DNA of 24,182 nt from Suilimivivens sp964614185 (GCA_964614185.1 CAZTKJ010000045.1:1-24182), one strand, 5' to 3'. Counted from the first letter of the stretch, positions 7,305 to 14,999 are shown. A program made the numbers and translations. Notes: generated by a model not told the origin, from the letters alone.

Positions 7305-7338
7305 GCCGGATAAATGGCAGACCATTTCCTTTTGTTTT
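7292..7338 (+). terminator. Terminator between the kinase and transporter genes
   Basis: AAAGGAAATG (7292-7301) pairs perfectly with CATTTCCTTT (7323-7332). The loop is 21 bases and an interrupted U tract (TGTTTTAT) follows. An inner inverted repeat AAATGG/CCATTT (7312-7317, 7322-7327) offers an alternative fold. It would end the regulator-kinase transcript and let the transporter be expressed separately. Confidence 0.6.
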
Positions 7339-7346
7339 ATGATAAT
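7314..7346 (+). promoter_or_regulatory. Candidate activator-dependent promoter for the ABC transporter
   Basis: ATGGCA (7314-7319), an 18-base spacer and TATGAT (7338-7343), with an overlapping alternative -10 GATAAT (7341-7346). The -35 is weak, as expected for a promoter that needs activation. The secondary regulator half-site ends nine bases upstream of it. Confidence 0.4.
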
Positions 7347-7407
7347 GGCAGTTCCCCAAATACAGGCCGGAACAAAATGATAATGAGACAAAAGGAGAGA
7401 AGCAGAT

Positions 7408-8199
7408 ATGGCGCTTTTGGAAGTTAAGAATGTAAAAAAGGTATATACCACACATTTCGGAGCAGTGAAGGTACAGGCTTTAAGTAATGTAAATTTTACG
7501 GTGGAAGAAGGAGAGTATGTGGCGATCATGGGAGAGTCCGGGTCAGGGAAAACTACCCTTCTAAATATTCTGGCCTCTCTGGATAAAGCTACCAGCGGAC
7601 AGGTGCTGCTTGGAGGAAAAGACTTGTCAGATATAAAGGCAAAGGAGCTCTGCGCTTTCAGAAGAGAGCATCTTGGATTTGTATTTCAGGATTTTAATCT
7701 GCTGGATACACTTTCACTGAAGGATAATATCTTTCTGCCCATGGTACTTTCGGGAAAAAGTTATCCGGAAATGGAGAAAAAGCTTGCAAAACTGGCAGGA
7801 AAGCTTTCTCTTTCGGACATATTGGAAAAATATCCTTATGAGGTTTCAGGAGGGCAGAAGCAGCGAGCGGCTGCTTGCAGAGCTCTCATTACAGAACCTG
7901 ATATTATTCTGGCAGACGAGCCCACGGGAGCATTGGATTCAGGAGCATCCGGGAGACTGCTGAGGCTGTTTGAAGAAATCAATGAAGAGGGACAAACCAT
8001 ACTGATGGTAACCCACAGCATTAAGGCTGCAAGTCATGCAGAACGTGTCCTTTTTATTAAGGACGGATGTATTTTTCATCAGATTTACAGGGGAGGAAGA
8101 AGTAAAGACGATATGTATAAGATGATATCTGATGCGCTTACCATTCTGTTTACGGAAGATGCAAAGAAATACAGAGGAAATAATGGGGAGGAAAAGTAA
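7408..8199 (+). CDS. ABC transporter ATP-binding protein, BceA-like
   Basis: A 263-residue ATPase of the MacB/LolD/BceA group. Walker A GESGSGKTT is at about residues 42-50, the Q loop FVFQDFNLLD at 91-100, the signature VSGGQKQR at 146-153, Walker B IILADEPTGALD at 166-177 and the H loop MVTHS follows. With the permease that begins two bases after its stop codon it should form a transporter that removes or releases peptide antibiotics from the membrane and signals to the kinase. The start is set by AAAAGGAGAG upstream. The gene is separated from the kinase by 135 bases that hold the regulator box, a terminator and a candidate promoter. The substrate could be bacitracin-like, a lantibiotic or another peptide; sequence does not say. 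Confidence 0.93.
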   Translation: MALLEVKNVKKVYTTHFGAVKVQALSNVNFTVEEGEYVAIMGESGSGKTTLLNILASLDKATSGQVLLGGKDLSDIKAKELCAFRREHLGFVFQDFNLLDTLSLKDNIFLPMVLSGKSYPEMEKKLAKLAGKLSLSDILEKYPYEVSGGQKQRAAACRALITEPDIILADEPTGALDSGASGRLLRLFEEINEEGQTILMVTHSIKAASHAERVLFIKDGCIFHQIYRGGRSKDDMYKMISDALTILFTEDAKKYRGNNGEEK

Positions 8200-8200
8200 G

Positions 8201-10201
8201 ATGAATAAGAGAAAGCTTTTGCCAAGAATGGCAATAAAGGGAATAATTTCCAATAGTACCATATATTATCCTTATTTTGCTGCAGGGATCTTTGCATCAT
8301 TTGCCTATTTCGTATTTGCTTCCATCTTAAATAATGATTTGATCAAGACGCTGCCGGCCAGCGCTTATGCATGGGTCACACTGGAAATCGGTAAAGTGCT
8401 TCTTGGAATTATTCTTCTTTTCTTTTTGATTTATGCCAATAGTTTTTTGATCAAGCGAAGGAAAAAAGAAATAGGACTGTACAGTATTCTGGGACTTGAA
8501 AAAAAGCATATTGGAATCATGCTTTTTTGGGAGACTTTGATTTCGTATGTTATTGTTGTGATGGGAGGAATCATTTTTGGTGTAGTATTATCAAAAGCTT
8601 TCTTTCTGCTGCTGCTAAACTTAAGTCATCTTCCGATCAATGCAGAATTTACTTTTACATGGAAAGCATTTCGGGATACCTTGTATTATTTTGCAGTTGT
8701 TTTCTTTATTCACTTTATTAATCAGCTTTGGGAACTTGGGAAATCCCGTCCGGTGGAGCTCTTTGCCGGAAGCAAAAAAGGTGAAAAGGAGCCAAAACTT
8801 CTTCCGCTGTGGACAGTGGCGGGTATTATTGCACTGGGAATGGGATATCATACCGCTATCTATTCCGAGATAGACGGCATGATTTTTATGAATTTTTTTA
8901 TGGCTGTCTTTTTAGTGATCATCGGAACGTATCTTTTGTTTACTTCCGGCAGCGTATCCTTTTTAAAACTGCTTCAGCGCAGTAAAAAGATATATTATCA
9001 GCCGGCTAATTTTATTACGGTTTCCGGCATGCTTTACAGAATGAAGAAGAATGCTGCCAGTCTTGCCAATCTCTGTATATTTTCTACTATGGTAATGATT
9101 ACTTTATCCTGTACAGGCTCTCTTTGGATTGGAATGGAGGAACTTGTACATTTTGCAGATCCCTATGATATGACAGCTGATTTTTGGGAAGACAGCCTTA
9201 ATGCAGAAGAAGCTTACAAAGAGCTTGGTGCACTTGAAGAAAAATACGGGCTGTCTGCAGAAAGGAAAGATTTATTCAGTTTTGTGAAAGTCTCCTGTTT
9301 AAAAGAAGAAAACAGATTTTGCAGGAAGTCGGGAAATTATATTGATGATTACAGTATAACATTTATGACACTGGAAGATTATAACAGGATAACAGGTGAA
9401 AGAGAAGAACTGCAAGATGGAGAGATCTTACTGCATTCCACGGGTGTGGATATGGGATTTGATACTGTAGAATTTATGGGGATTATGTGCAGCGTCAGGA
9501 AAGAAACAGACAGCTTATTTCCTTATCCCAAAGCAGATAAAGATTCTTTTATCACGGAATATATTATAGTTGTAAAAGACAGAGCTGCAAGAGATGAACT
9601 GCTATACGCATGGGCAGAGCAGAATGGAGTAGAGGATATGGAAGCCTTTTTAAACAGCGGCAGTTCAAAGCTCTGTGTGCTTCTTGCGGGAGAAGAATCA
9701 CAAAGGCGGGCATTTGCAGAGGAGTTCTTCGGCTGGTGTAAGGAGCAGCAAGGTTATAGAGCCTGCAGAGACGGATTGGAGAATCGGGCACAGACCCGTT
9801 CCATGAATGGGGGTCTTCTATTTATAGGTATTATATTTGGTCTGATCTTCTTTTCGTGTCTTTTTATGATCATGTATTATAAGCAGATTTCAGAAGGCTA
9901 TGAAGATCAGGGTAGCTTTGATATTATGCAGAAGGTTGGTATGAGTGATAAAGAGATAAAGGGAACAATTCACAGACAGATTCTTCTCGTGTTTAGCATT
10001 CCTCTTCTGGGAGCGCTGATGCATACTTTTGCAGGAATGTTCATGGTAAATGAGATGATGTCTGCGATTAAGTTTTTTAATACCCGGTTAATACAAGAAT
10101 GTACTGTCTTTGTCTGCGTGATCTTTATAGCAGTTTACAGTATCGGCTATCTGATTACGGCCAAGACATATTACCGCATAGTAAAGAAATATGACAGATA
10201 A
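8201..10201 (+). CDS. FtsX-like ABC permease, BceB-like
   Basis: A 666-residue permease with the BceB layout. There is a first helix at about 24-44, helices at about 60-82, 108-130 and 158-175, further helices at about 205-250 and 290-312, then a large outside domain at about 313-535, then three closing helices. The cytoplasmic FtsX-type segment KEIGLYSILGLEKKHI (about 89-104) and a similar FDIMQKVGMSDKEI near the end contact the ATPase. In BceAB-type systems the big outer domain takes part in recognising peptide or lipid-bound antibiotic. I place the start at 8201 (GGGGAGG upstream) rather than at 8132, which would overlap the ATPase gene by 68 bases. No obvious hairpin follows the stop. It forms a functional unit with the preceding three genes. 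Confidence 0.93.
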   Translation: MNKRKLLPRMAIKGIISNSTIYYPYFAAGIFASFAYFVFASILNNDLIKTLPASAYAWVTLEIGKVLLGIILLFFLIYANSFLIKRRKKEIGLYSILGLEKKHIGIMLFWETLISYVIVVMGGIIFGVVLSKAFFLLLLNLSHLPINAEFTFTWKAFRDTLYYFAVVFFIHFINQLWELGKSRPVELFAGSKKGEKEPKLLPLWTVAGIIALGMGYHTAIYSEIDGMIFMNFFMAVFLVIIGTYLLFTSGSVSFLKLLQRSKKIYYQPANFITVSGMLYRMKKNAASLANLCIFSTMVMITLSCTGSLWIGMEELVHFADPYDMTADFWEDSLNAEEAYKELGALEEKYGLSAERKDLFSFVKVSCLKEENRFCRKSGNYIDDYSITFMTLEDYNRITGEREELQDGEILLHSTGVDMGFDTVEFMGIMCSVRKETDSLFPYPKADKDSFITEYIIVVKDRAARDELLYAWAEQNGVEDMEAFLNSGSSKLCVLLAGEESQRRAFAEEFFGWCKEQQGYRACRDGLENRAQTRSMNGGLLFIGIIFGLIFFSCLFMIMYYKQISEGYEDQGSFDIMQKVGMSDKEIKGTIHRQILLVFSIPLLGALMHTFAGMFMVNEMMSAIKFFNTRLIQECTVFVCVIFIAVYSIGYLITAKTYYRIVKKYDR

Positions 10202-10289
10202 TCTTTAATATTTTCTTAATTTGAAGATTCCATGAAGCATTTGACGATTTATAGTGGTAAGATGAAGAAAAGGAATCGGAGGTAATTAA

Positions 10290-11033
10290 ATGCATATTAT
10301 TTTAAGCTTGCTTGGAGTTGTTTTTATTCTGTATTTTTTATGTATTGCATTTTTGGTTGGACATGGAACCAATTTTTACTTTATATGGTTGTTTTTGGGA
10401 GTTGGAGCAATTGTATTTTCGCTTCTGCTGAAAAAAGGGTTCTTTGCCGCCCATATTCCATTGTGGATGCGCAGGATATTTCTTATACTGGTTTGTATCG
10501 GATGCAGTCTCTTTCTTTTGGTAGAAGGGTGTATTATCAGCGGATTTTCACAAAAGGGGCAGCCGGGAGTGGATTATGTGATCGTTTTAGGAGCGCAGAT
10601 GAAATGGAACGGGCCTTCCAAGGCGCTCCAATACCGTTTGGATGAAGCGATACGCTACTTAAATGAGAATGAAGAATCAAAAGTGATCGTTTCAGGGGGA
10701 CAAGGCCCTGATGAACATATTTCGGAAGCGCAGGGTATGTATGATTATCTGGTGTCGAAGGGAATTGATGAAGAACGTATTCTGATGGAAGACCAATCAA
10801 AAAATACATTTCAGAATCTGACCTTTTCTGCAGAATTCCTGGATAAGGAAAAAGACAGCGTGGCAGTAGTCAGCAACAATTTTCATGTTTTCAGGGCAGT
10901 GAAAATTGCCAGAAAAGCAGGATATAAGGAAGTATGCGGAATTGCGGCAAAAGGAGAACCTTTCTTACAGTATAATAATATGATGCGGGAATTTTTCGGA
11001 GTGATGAAAGATTTTTTATTCGGGAACATGTAG
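10290..11033 (+). CDS. YdcF family (DUF218) membrane protein
   Basis: A 247-residue protein with three N-terminal membrane helices (about residues 3-22, 29-47, 61-82) and a C-terminal DUF218 domain. Visible DUF218 motifs are DYVIVLGAQMKWNGPSKAL (95-113), R-x-D-E-A-I (116-121), VIVSGGQGPDEHISEAQGM (132-150), EDQSKNTFQNL and VVSNNFHVFRA. Family members such as SanA and ElyC act in envelope integrity; the reaction is not established, and the acidic and glycine motifs suggest binding of a nucleotide or sugar ligand. A perfect GGAGG precedes the start. It lies 88 bases after the permease gene, with no clear terminator between, so weak read-through from the Bce operon is possible. A TGG-TAAGAT extended -10 at 10255-10263 is a weak local promoter candidate. 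Confidence 0.88.
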   Translation: MHIILSLLGVVFILYFLCIAFLVGHGTNFYFIWLFLGVGAIVFSLLLKKGFFAAHIPLWMRRIFLILVCIGCSLFLLVEGCIISGFSQKGQPGVDYVIVLGAQMKWNGPSKALQYRLDEAIRYLNENEESKVIVSGGQGPDEHISEAQGMYDYLVSKGIDEERILMEDQSKNTFQNLTFSAEFLDKEKDSVAVVSNNFHVFRAVKIARKAGYKEVCGIAAKGEPFLQYNNMMREFFGVMKDFLFGNM

Positions 11034-11040
11034 AGTATAG

Positions 11041-11069
11041 TTGAAGAAAACCTTTGCATGTAGTAAACT
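11041..11069 (+). promoter_or_regulatory. Candidate promoter for the sirtuin gene
   Basis: TTGAAG (11041-11046), a 17-base spacer and TAAACT (11064-11069). Each hexamer keeps four or more consensus bases. Transcription would start near 11076, just upstream of the ribosome binding site. Confidence 0.45.
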
Positions 11070-11092
11070 GAACTCATGGGAAGGTGAGAATT

Positions 11093-11809
11093 ATGGATCA
11101 GATAGCGAAACTGAAAGAAATAACAGATAACAGTAATAATATTGTCTTTTTTGGAGGAGCAGGGGTTTCCACGGAAAGCGGTATTCCGGACTTTAGGAGT
11201 GTAGACGGACTATATAACCAGAAATATGATTATCCGCCGGAAACGATCTTAAGTCATACCTTTTACAGAAGCCGGCCAGAAGAATTTTTCCGTTTTTATA
11301 AGGATAAGATGTTGTGTCTTACGGCGGAGCCCAATGCTGCTCATTTGAAACTGGCACAGTGGGAGCAGGAAGGAAAATTAAAAGCTGTCATTACACAGAA
11401 TATTGACGGACTGCATCAGAAAGCAGGAAGTAAAGAAGTATTGGAACTGCATGGAAGCGTCCTTAGAAATTACTGCGAAAAATGCGGGGAATTTTATGAT
11501 GCGGAATATATGCAGCAGGCAAAAGGGGTCCCCAGATGTGAAAAGTGCAATGGCTCAATAAAACCTGATGTAGTACTCTATGAGGAAGGACTTGACCAGG
11601 ATATCTTAGGCAGATCGATTCAATATATCAGAGAGGCTGACGTGCTGATTATAGGAGGCACTTCCCTGGTAGTATATCCGGCTGCCGGACTTATTGATTA
11701 TTATAGGGGAAATAAATTGATAGTGATCAATAAAACGCCTACCGGCAGAGATCATATGGCAGATCTTGTTATTCAGGAAAGTATCGGCAAGGTTTTCGCG
11801 TCACTATAA
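11093..11809 (+). CDS. cobB: NAD-dependent protein deacylase (sirtuin, Sir2 family)
   Basis: A 238-residue sirtuin that removes acyl groups from protein lysines using NAD, producing nicotinamide and O-acyl-ADP-ribose. GGAGVSTESGIPDFRS (21-36) and TQNIDGLHQKAGS (101-113) form the NAD pocket, and H120 in LELHGS is the catalytic base. The structural zinc is held by C128, C131, C149 and C152. IIGGTSLVVYPAAGL and VINKTP close the Rossmann fold. The start at 11093 is preferred to the in-frame GTG at 11084 because GGGAAGGTGAG serves as its ribosome binding site and includes that GTG. The two GNAT acetyltransferases in the window are not adjacent, so no dedicated acetylation pair is implied. The gene lies 30 bases before the DUF951 gene. 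Family certain; acyl preference unknown. Confidence 0.94.
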   Translation: MDQIAKLKEITDNSNNIVFFGGAGVSTESGIPDFRSVDGLYNQKYDYPPETILSHTFYRSRPEEFFRFYKDKMLCLTAEPNAAHLKLAQWEQEGKLKAVITQNIDGLHQKAGSKEVLELHGSVLRNYCEKCGEFYDAEYMQQAKGVPRCEKCNGSIKPDVVLYEEGLDQDILGRSIQYIREADVLIIGGTSLVVYPAAGLIDYYRGNKLIVINKTPTGRDHMADLVIQESIGKVFASL

Positions 11810-11839
11810 AGGACCTTAAAGGAAAGGAGCCGGGCACAT

Positions 11840-12016
11840 ATGGATGTTCAGGTGGGGGATATTGTTCAATTGAAGAAACCGCATCCTTGTGGCAGCCATG
11901 ACTGGGAAGTACTGCGCATAGGAGCTGATTTCCGGCTTAAGTGCACAGGCTGCGGGCATCAGATTATGACGCCAAGGCATCAGATTGAGAAAAGTATCAA
12001 AAAAATTATAAGATGA
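11840..12016 (+). CDS. DUF951 small zinc-ribbon-like protein
   Basis: A 58-residue protein, MDVQVGDIVQLKKPHPCGSH at the start, with CGSHDWEVLRIGADFRLKC and CTGCGH in the middle and a basic end (KSIKKIIR). The pattern V-Q-x-G-D-x-V-x-x-K-K-x-H-P-C-G, then W-x-V-x-R-x-G-A-D, then C-x-x-C-G-H is that of DUF951, a small conserved Firmicutes family, often found just before rpsF as here. The cysteines could bind a metal and the fold may bind nucleic acid, but no function is established. AAAGGAG lies ten bases before ATG. It probably shares the sirtuin transcript; the rpsF promoter begins four bases after its stop. Confidence 0.88.
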   Translation: MDVQVGDIVQLKKPHPCGSHDWEVLRIGADFRLKCTGCGHQIMTPRHQIEKSIKKIIR

Positions 12017-12020
12017 ACCC

Positions 12021-12049
12021 TTGCAAAAGAGCGTATTTTATGATAAGAT
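12021..12049 (+). promoter_or_regulatory. Promoter of the rpsF-ssb-rpsR operon
   Basis: TTGCAA (12021-12026), a 17-base spacer and TAAGAT (12044-12049). It starts directly after the DUF951 gene and leaves a leader of about 115 bases before rpsF. Confidence 0.65.
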
Positions 12050-12055
12050 ATTAAC

Positions 12056-12172
12056 TCGTGATATGTTAAAAACTTCGCAGTAAGCGAGGTACATGTTCCT
12101 AAAAAGGGATATGATTTAATTCCTTGTTCCTGCATAAGGCAGGGGCCAGAGACCAAAAGGAGGTAACGAAGC
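12056..12172 (+). promoter_or_regulatory. Structured 5' leader of the rpsF operon
   Basis: Three consecutive hairpins can be drawn: CTTCGC/GCGAGG (12073-12078, 12084-12089), a nine-pair helix closed by an AAAA loop (12092-12100, 12105-12113) and CCTGC/GCAGG (12129-12133, 12139-12143). The AAAGGAGG ribosome binding site follows at about 12157. In many bacteria the S6:S18 complex represses this operon through a leader hairpin with a conserved CCG bulge. I see no CCG in this leader, so the known motif is not confirmed. Confidence 0.45.
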
Positions 12173-12463
12173 ATGAACAAATATGAATTAGCCGTTGTTG
12201 TTAGTGCGAAAATCGAAGATGACGAAAGAACAGCAGTAGTTGACAAGTGTAAAGCACTGATTGAAAGGTTTGGCGGCACTGTTACTAATGTTGACGACTG
12301 GGGTAAGAAGAGACTGGCTTATGAAGTTCAGAAAATGAAAGACGCTTTCTATTACTTCATTCAGTTTGATGCTGAAGCTTCAGCGCCGGTTGAAATCGAA
12401 AACCGCATTCGTATTATGGACAACGTTGTCAGATTTTTAATCGTAAAACAGGACGAGGCATAG
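12173..12463 (+). CDS. rpsF: 30S ribosomal protein bS6
   Basis: A 96-residue protein starting MNKYELAVVVSAKIEDDERTA and continuing with FGGTVTNVDDWGKKRLAYEV and the YYFIQFDAEA strand. The G-x-V-x-x-x-D-x-W-G-K-R-x-L-A-Y core is diagnostic of bS6, which binds 16S rRNA in the platform of the small subunit as a pair with bS18. Length is normal. A perfect AAAGGAGG precedes the start. It is first in the conserved trio rpsF-ssb-rpsR, with its own promoter and structured leader. Confidence 0.97.
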   Translation: MNKYELAVVVSAKIEDDERTAVVDKCKALIERFGGTVTNVDDWGKKRLAYEVQKMKDAFYYFIQFDAEASAPVEIENRIRIMDNVVRFLIVKQDEA

Positions 12464-12497
12464 AAGATACATTTATTGTATTTAAAGAGAGGGACAT

Positions 12498-12944
12498 ATG
12501 AATAAAGTAATACTTATGGGCCGTTTGACGAGAGATCCCGAGGTGAGATATTCTCAGGGTGAGAGTGCAATGGCAATTGCCAGATATACACTAGCTGTTG
12601 ACCGTAGATTCAACCGTAATAACGGTGATGAACAGACAGCAGATTTTATTAACTGTGTAGCTTTTGGAAGAGCCGGTGAGTTTGCAGAAAAGTATTTTAG
12701 AAAAGGTACTAAGATTGCTGTAACAGGACGTATCCAGACAGGAAGTTACACGAATAAAGACGGTGTAAGAGTTTATACTACGGATGTAGTAATAGAGGAA
12801 CAGGAGTTTGCTGAGAGCAAAAACAGTTCCGGCGGTGACGGGGGTTATGCCGGAAATACAAACAGAGCACCTGAACCTTCAGGAGCCGGTGACGGTTTTA
12901 TGAATATTCCGGATGGAATTGATGAAGAACTTCCATTTAATTAA
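12498..12944 (+). CDS. ssb: Single-stranded DNA-binding protein
   Basis: A 148-residue SSB. The OB fold opens MNKVILMGRLTRDPEVRYSQ and continues with DFINCVAFGRAGEFAEKYFRKG, KIAVTGRIQTGSYTNKDG and TTDVVIEEQEF (to about residue 108). A flexible glycine-, serine- and asparagine-rich linker follows. The acidic tip reads DGIDEELPFN. This tip normally recruits replication and repair proteins through a terminal P-F, and here one asparagine follows the phenylalanine. It lies 34 bases after rpsF with GAGAGGGAC as ribosome binding site. The gene is in its usual place between rpsF and rpsR. Confidence 0.96.
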   Translation: MNKVILMGRLTRDPEVRYSQGESAMAIARYTLAVDRRFNRNNGDEQTADFINCVAFGRAGEFAEKYFRKGTKIAVTGRIQTGSYTNKDGVRVYTTDVVIEEQEFAESKNSSGGDGGYAGNTNRAPEPSGAGDGFMNIPDGIDEELPFN

Positions 12945-12967
12945 ATGGACAGCAAGACTTAAAGCAT

Positions 12968-12984
12968 ATGCGGCATAGCCGCAT
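12968..12984 (+). other. Hairpin in the ssb-rpsR spacer
   Basis: ATGCGGC and GCCGCAT flank a three-base loop (ATA), a perfect seven-pair GC-rich stem with no U tract after it. It lies 27 bases before the rpsR start. It could protect or process the transcript, or tune rpsR translation; no known motif is recognised. Confidence 0.5.
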
Positions 12985-13011
12985 GAAAGAATGAGATAGG
13001 AGGCAATTATT

Positions 13012-13275
13012 ATGGCATATAATAAAACAGAGAAGCCTGATTCTCCCATGAGAAGAAAAGGCGGAATCCGCAGAAGAAAAAAAGTCTGTGTATTCTGTGG
13101 TAAAGACAATACAATTGACTACAAAGATGTTAATAAGTTAAAAAGATATGTTTCTGAAAGAGGAAAGATTCTTCCCAGAAGAATCACAGGAAACTGTGCT
13201 AAGCATCAGAGAGCTTTGACTGTAGCAATTAAGAGAGCACGTCATATTGCAATCATGCCTTATGTTCAGGATTAA
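13012..13275 (+). CDS. rpsR: 30S ribosomal protein bS18
   Basis: An 87-residue basic protein with RRRKKVCVFCGKDNTIDYKD, LKRYVSERGKILPRRITGNC and KHQRALTVAIKRARHIAIMPY, the full bS18 signature. It binds 16S rRNA next to bS6. The V-C-V-F-C-x-x-C-like start keeps three cysteines in all (two here and one in TGNC), as in zinc-type variants, although the full four-cysteine set is not evident. TAGGAGGCAATTATT precedes the start. It is the last gene of the operon and is followed by the terminator at 13317-13352. Confidence 0.96.
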   Translation: MAYNKTEKPDSPMRRKGGIRRRKKVCVFCGKDNTIDYKDVNKLKRYVSERGKILPRRITGNCAKHQRALTVAIKRARHIAIMPYVQD

Positions 13276-13316
13276 TTTCCTGATTTCCATAGAAACAGAA
13301 CATGTAAATGACAGAT

Positions 13317-13352
13317 AAAGCGGTTGTCATATCTTGTGACAGCCGCTTTTTG
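13317..13352 (+). terminator. Terminator of the rpsF-ssb-rpsR operon
   Basis: AAAGCGGTTGTCA (13317-13329) pairs with TGACAGCCGCTTT (13337-13349) with a single G-U wobble, then T residues. A second GC-rich inverted repeat, GCCGG/CCGGC, lies at 13361-13383. Confidence 0.9.
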
Positions 13353-13425
13353 TAAAATGAGCCGGCCCGCCAAGCGTACCGGCGTTTAGTGTCACAGGAT
13401 AATATCTGTGTAAAAAGGAGAAAAG

Positions 13426-14967
13426 ATGTTTGACGAAGCAAATGAAAATCAAAACCCTATAGAAGAAAACGCAAACCCGGTGGAAGAATCTCAAAACTCC
13501 GTAGAAGAAAACAAGACGGAAGCAGTAAATCCCTATCTTGAAGGTGAGCCGCAGCAGAGTAATAATTTTTCACCCATTCCGGAAGAGCCGGAGAAAAAGT
13601 CTTCCAATAAGATTGTAATTGGTGTGATCGTGGGAGCTGTTGTACTTTTCTTAGCTATTATCCTGGTTCTTGTTTTTGGCGGGTTGTTCCGGAATAATAA
13701 GCAGGTTGTAGTGGAGGCATTAAAAGATACTTTTAAGGAAAGCGGCGATTATATCAATGAGGTATGGGAATTTGAACAATATGAAGATATGTTTGAAGAA
13801 GTCTATACCATTGATGCACAGCTGGATCTTCCGGATGGAATCGGCATAGATATACTTGCTCAAAAAAATGAAGAAGCTTATGGACTTTATATTGATGGAT
13901 CCGTGGCCGGAAGTTCCATGATAGAGATGCAGGTATACTCAGATGAGGAAGAGATCGTGATTTCTCTCCCCGATATGCTGGATTATATGCTTACGATCAA
14001 CAGAGCCACCATGGCAGATGATATTCAGAATATGGTGGATATGGAAATGATAGATCAGGAAACGGCAGATGAGTTGATTGCCCTCAATGAAGGAACGGAA
14101 AAAGAGACACTTGACAGTGAAACATATGGAGAGCTGCAAAAAGAAATCATAAAAGTCTGCGTAACATTTTGGGATCAGTGTGAAGTGAAAAAAGGAGATT
14201 CCAAAAAGTTGACAGTCAATGATAAAGAGGTTGACTGTAAGGGCTATGTGATGGAGGTCACTAACGATAATCTGATCCAGTTTTTAGAGGACTTAAAGGC
14301 AGCTTATCAGAACCATGAGGATAATCTGGAAATGATATTGGATCTTTATGGCTATGCTTCTTATGATCTGGATGAAGTATACGAGGATTTTGATATTTTA
14401 ATTGAAGGATTTGAAGACTTAGAAAAGGATCTTGAGCTGGAATTTTATCTGTATGACGGTAAAGTAGCGCAGATTTATGCAGATATCAGAGAAGGTATAT
14501 TTTTTGAGTGGAATATAGAAGGCGGCAATTTCCCTTTGGAGAATACGAATATTGTGCTGGGTGACAGGGAGAACGGAGATTTCGTGATAAAAAGAACGGG
14601 ATCGGATGACGGAAAATATCAGGTAAGATATGAAGCAGGAGATGAAGATTATAGTTTTGCTATTGAGCTGAAATATGCTAAGGATAAAGGAAAATTTTCA
14701 TTTGAATTCATAGAGGATATATATGATTATGAAGAGAGCCTGATTTATGTCAAGGGTAATTTCAAAAAGACAAGTGGATCAGAGATTACCATCAGCATTG
14801 ATTCTTTGGAAGTAGATGAAGAAATGCTGCTTTCCGGTGATATAGTACTGGAAAATACATGTGATGATATTGAAAGGCCCAGAGGAAGCGCAGAAAAGGA
14901 ACTTCTCCGTTTGTCGGAGGAGGAATTGGAAGAAGTGCTGTGGGATATAGTAATGTCTCTGTACTAA
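13426..14967 (+). CDS. Acidic single-pass membrane protein of unknown function
   Basis: A 513-residue protein. Residues 1-61 are hydrophilic, acidic and rich in asparagine and proline, with three tandem seven-residue repeats (QNPIEEN, ANPVEES, QNSVEEN). One helix follows at about 63-87 (KIVIGVIVGAVVLFLAIILVLVFGGLF). A long extracellular part of about 425 residues follows, very rich in Asp and Glu (for example DEVYEDFDILIEGFEDLEKD and LRLSEEELEEVL). Alternating hydrophobic strands suggest a lipoprotein-like beta fold after the helix. There is no cell-wall anchor motif, catalytic motif or signal-peptidase site that I can see. The start has AAAAAGGAG upstream. It lies between the rpsR terminator and its own terminator, just before an ABC-2 transporter operon. 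I do not recognise the family by reading. Confidence 0.85.
   Translation: MFDEANENQNPIEENANPVEESQNSVEENKTEAVNPYLEGEPQQSNNFSPIPEEPEKKSSNKIVIGVIVGAVVLFLAIILVLVFGGLFRNNKQVVVEALKDTFKESGDYINEVWEFEQYEDMFEEVYTIDAQLDLPDGIGIDILAQKNEEAYGLYIDGSVAGSSMIEMQVYSDEEEIVISLPDMLDYMLTINRATMADDIQNMVDMEMIDQETADELIALNEGTEKETLDSETYGELQKEIIKVCVTFWDQCEVKKGDSKKLTVNDKEVDCKGYVMEVTNDNLIQFLEDLKAAYQNHEDNLEMILDLYGYASYDLDEVYEDFDILIEGFEDLEKDLELEFYLYDGKVAQIYADIREGIFFEWNIEGGNFPLENTNIVLGDRENGDFVIKRTGSDDGKYQVRYEAGDEDYSFAIELKYAKDKGKFSFEFIEDIYDYEESLIYVKGNFKKTSGSEITISIDSLEVDEEMLLSGDIVLENTCDDIERPRGSAEKELLRLSEEELEEVLWDIVMSLY
13450..13512 (+). repeat. Three tandem 21-bp coding repeats
   Basis: Codons 9-29 of the acidic membrane protein encode QNPIEEN, ANPVEES and QNSVEEN. 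The three units share the pattern x-N-(P/S)-(I/V)-E-E-(N/S). The DNA copies have diverged at several positions, so the expansion is not recent. Confidence 0.65.
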
Positions 14968-14969
14968 GT

Positions 14970-14999
14970 TTGAGTCCTATTAAAAAGTATGTTACAGTA
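14970..14999 (+). promoter_or_regulatory. Candidate promoter for the ABC-2 operon, abutting a terminator
   Basis: TTGAGT (14970-14975), an 18-base spacer and TACAGT (14994-14999). Transcription would begin near 15006, inside the first arm of the adjacent terminator hairpin, so the new transcript could not form that hairpin. Both hexamers deviate from consensus. Confidence 0.3.

Noticed and set aside
8132..8200. Longer start for the BceB-like permease overlapping the ATPase gene
   Set aside because: GGGGAGG sits directly before the ATG at 8201, and the extension does not look like permease sequence.
5579..10201. The two-component/ABC block as a novel system
   Set aside because: Its architecture and box match known BceRS-BceAB peptide-detoxification modules; only the local regulatory layout is worth a second look.
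12968..12984. Hairpin between ssb and rpsR as a transcription terminator
   Set aside because: No U tract follows, and rpsR lies only 27 bases downstream in a conserved operon.
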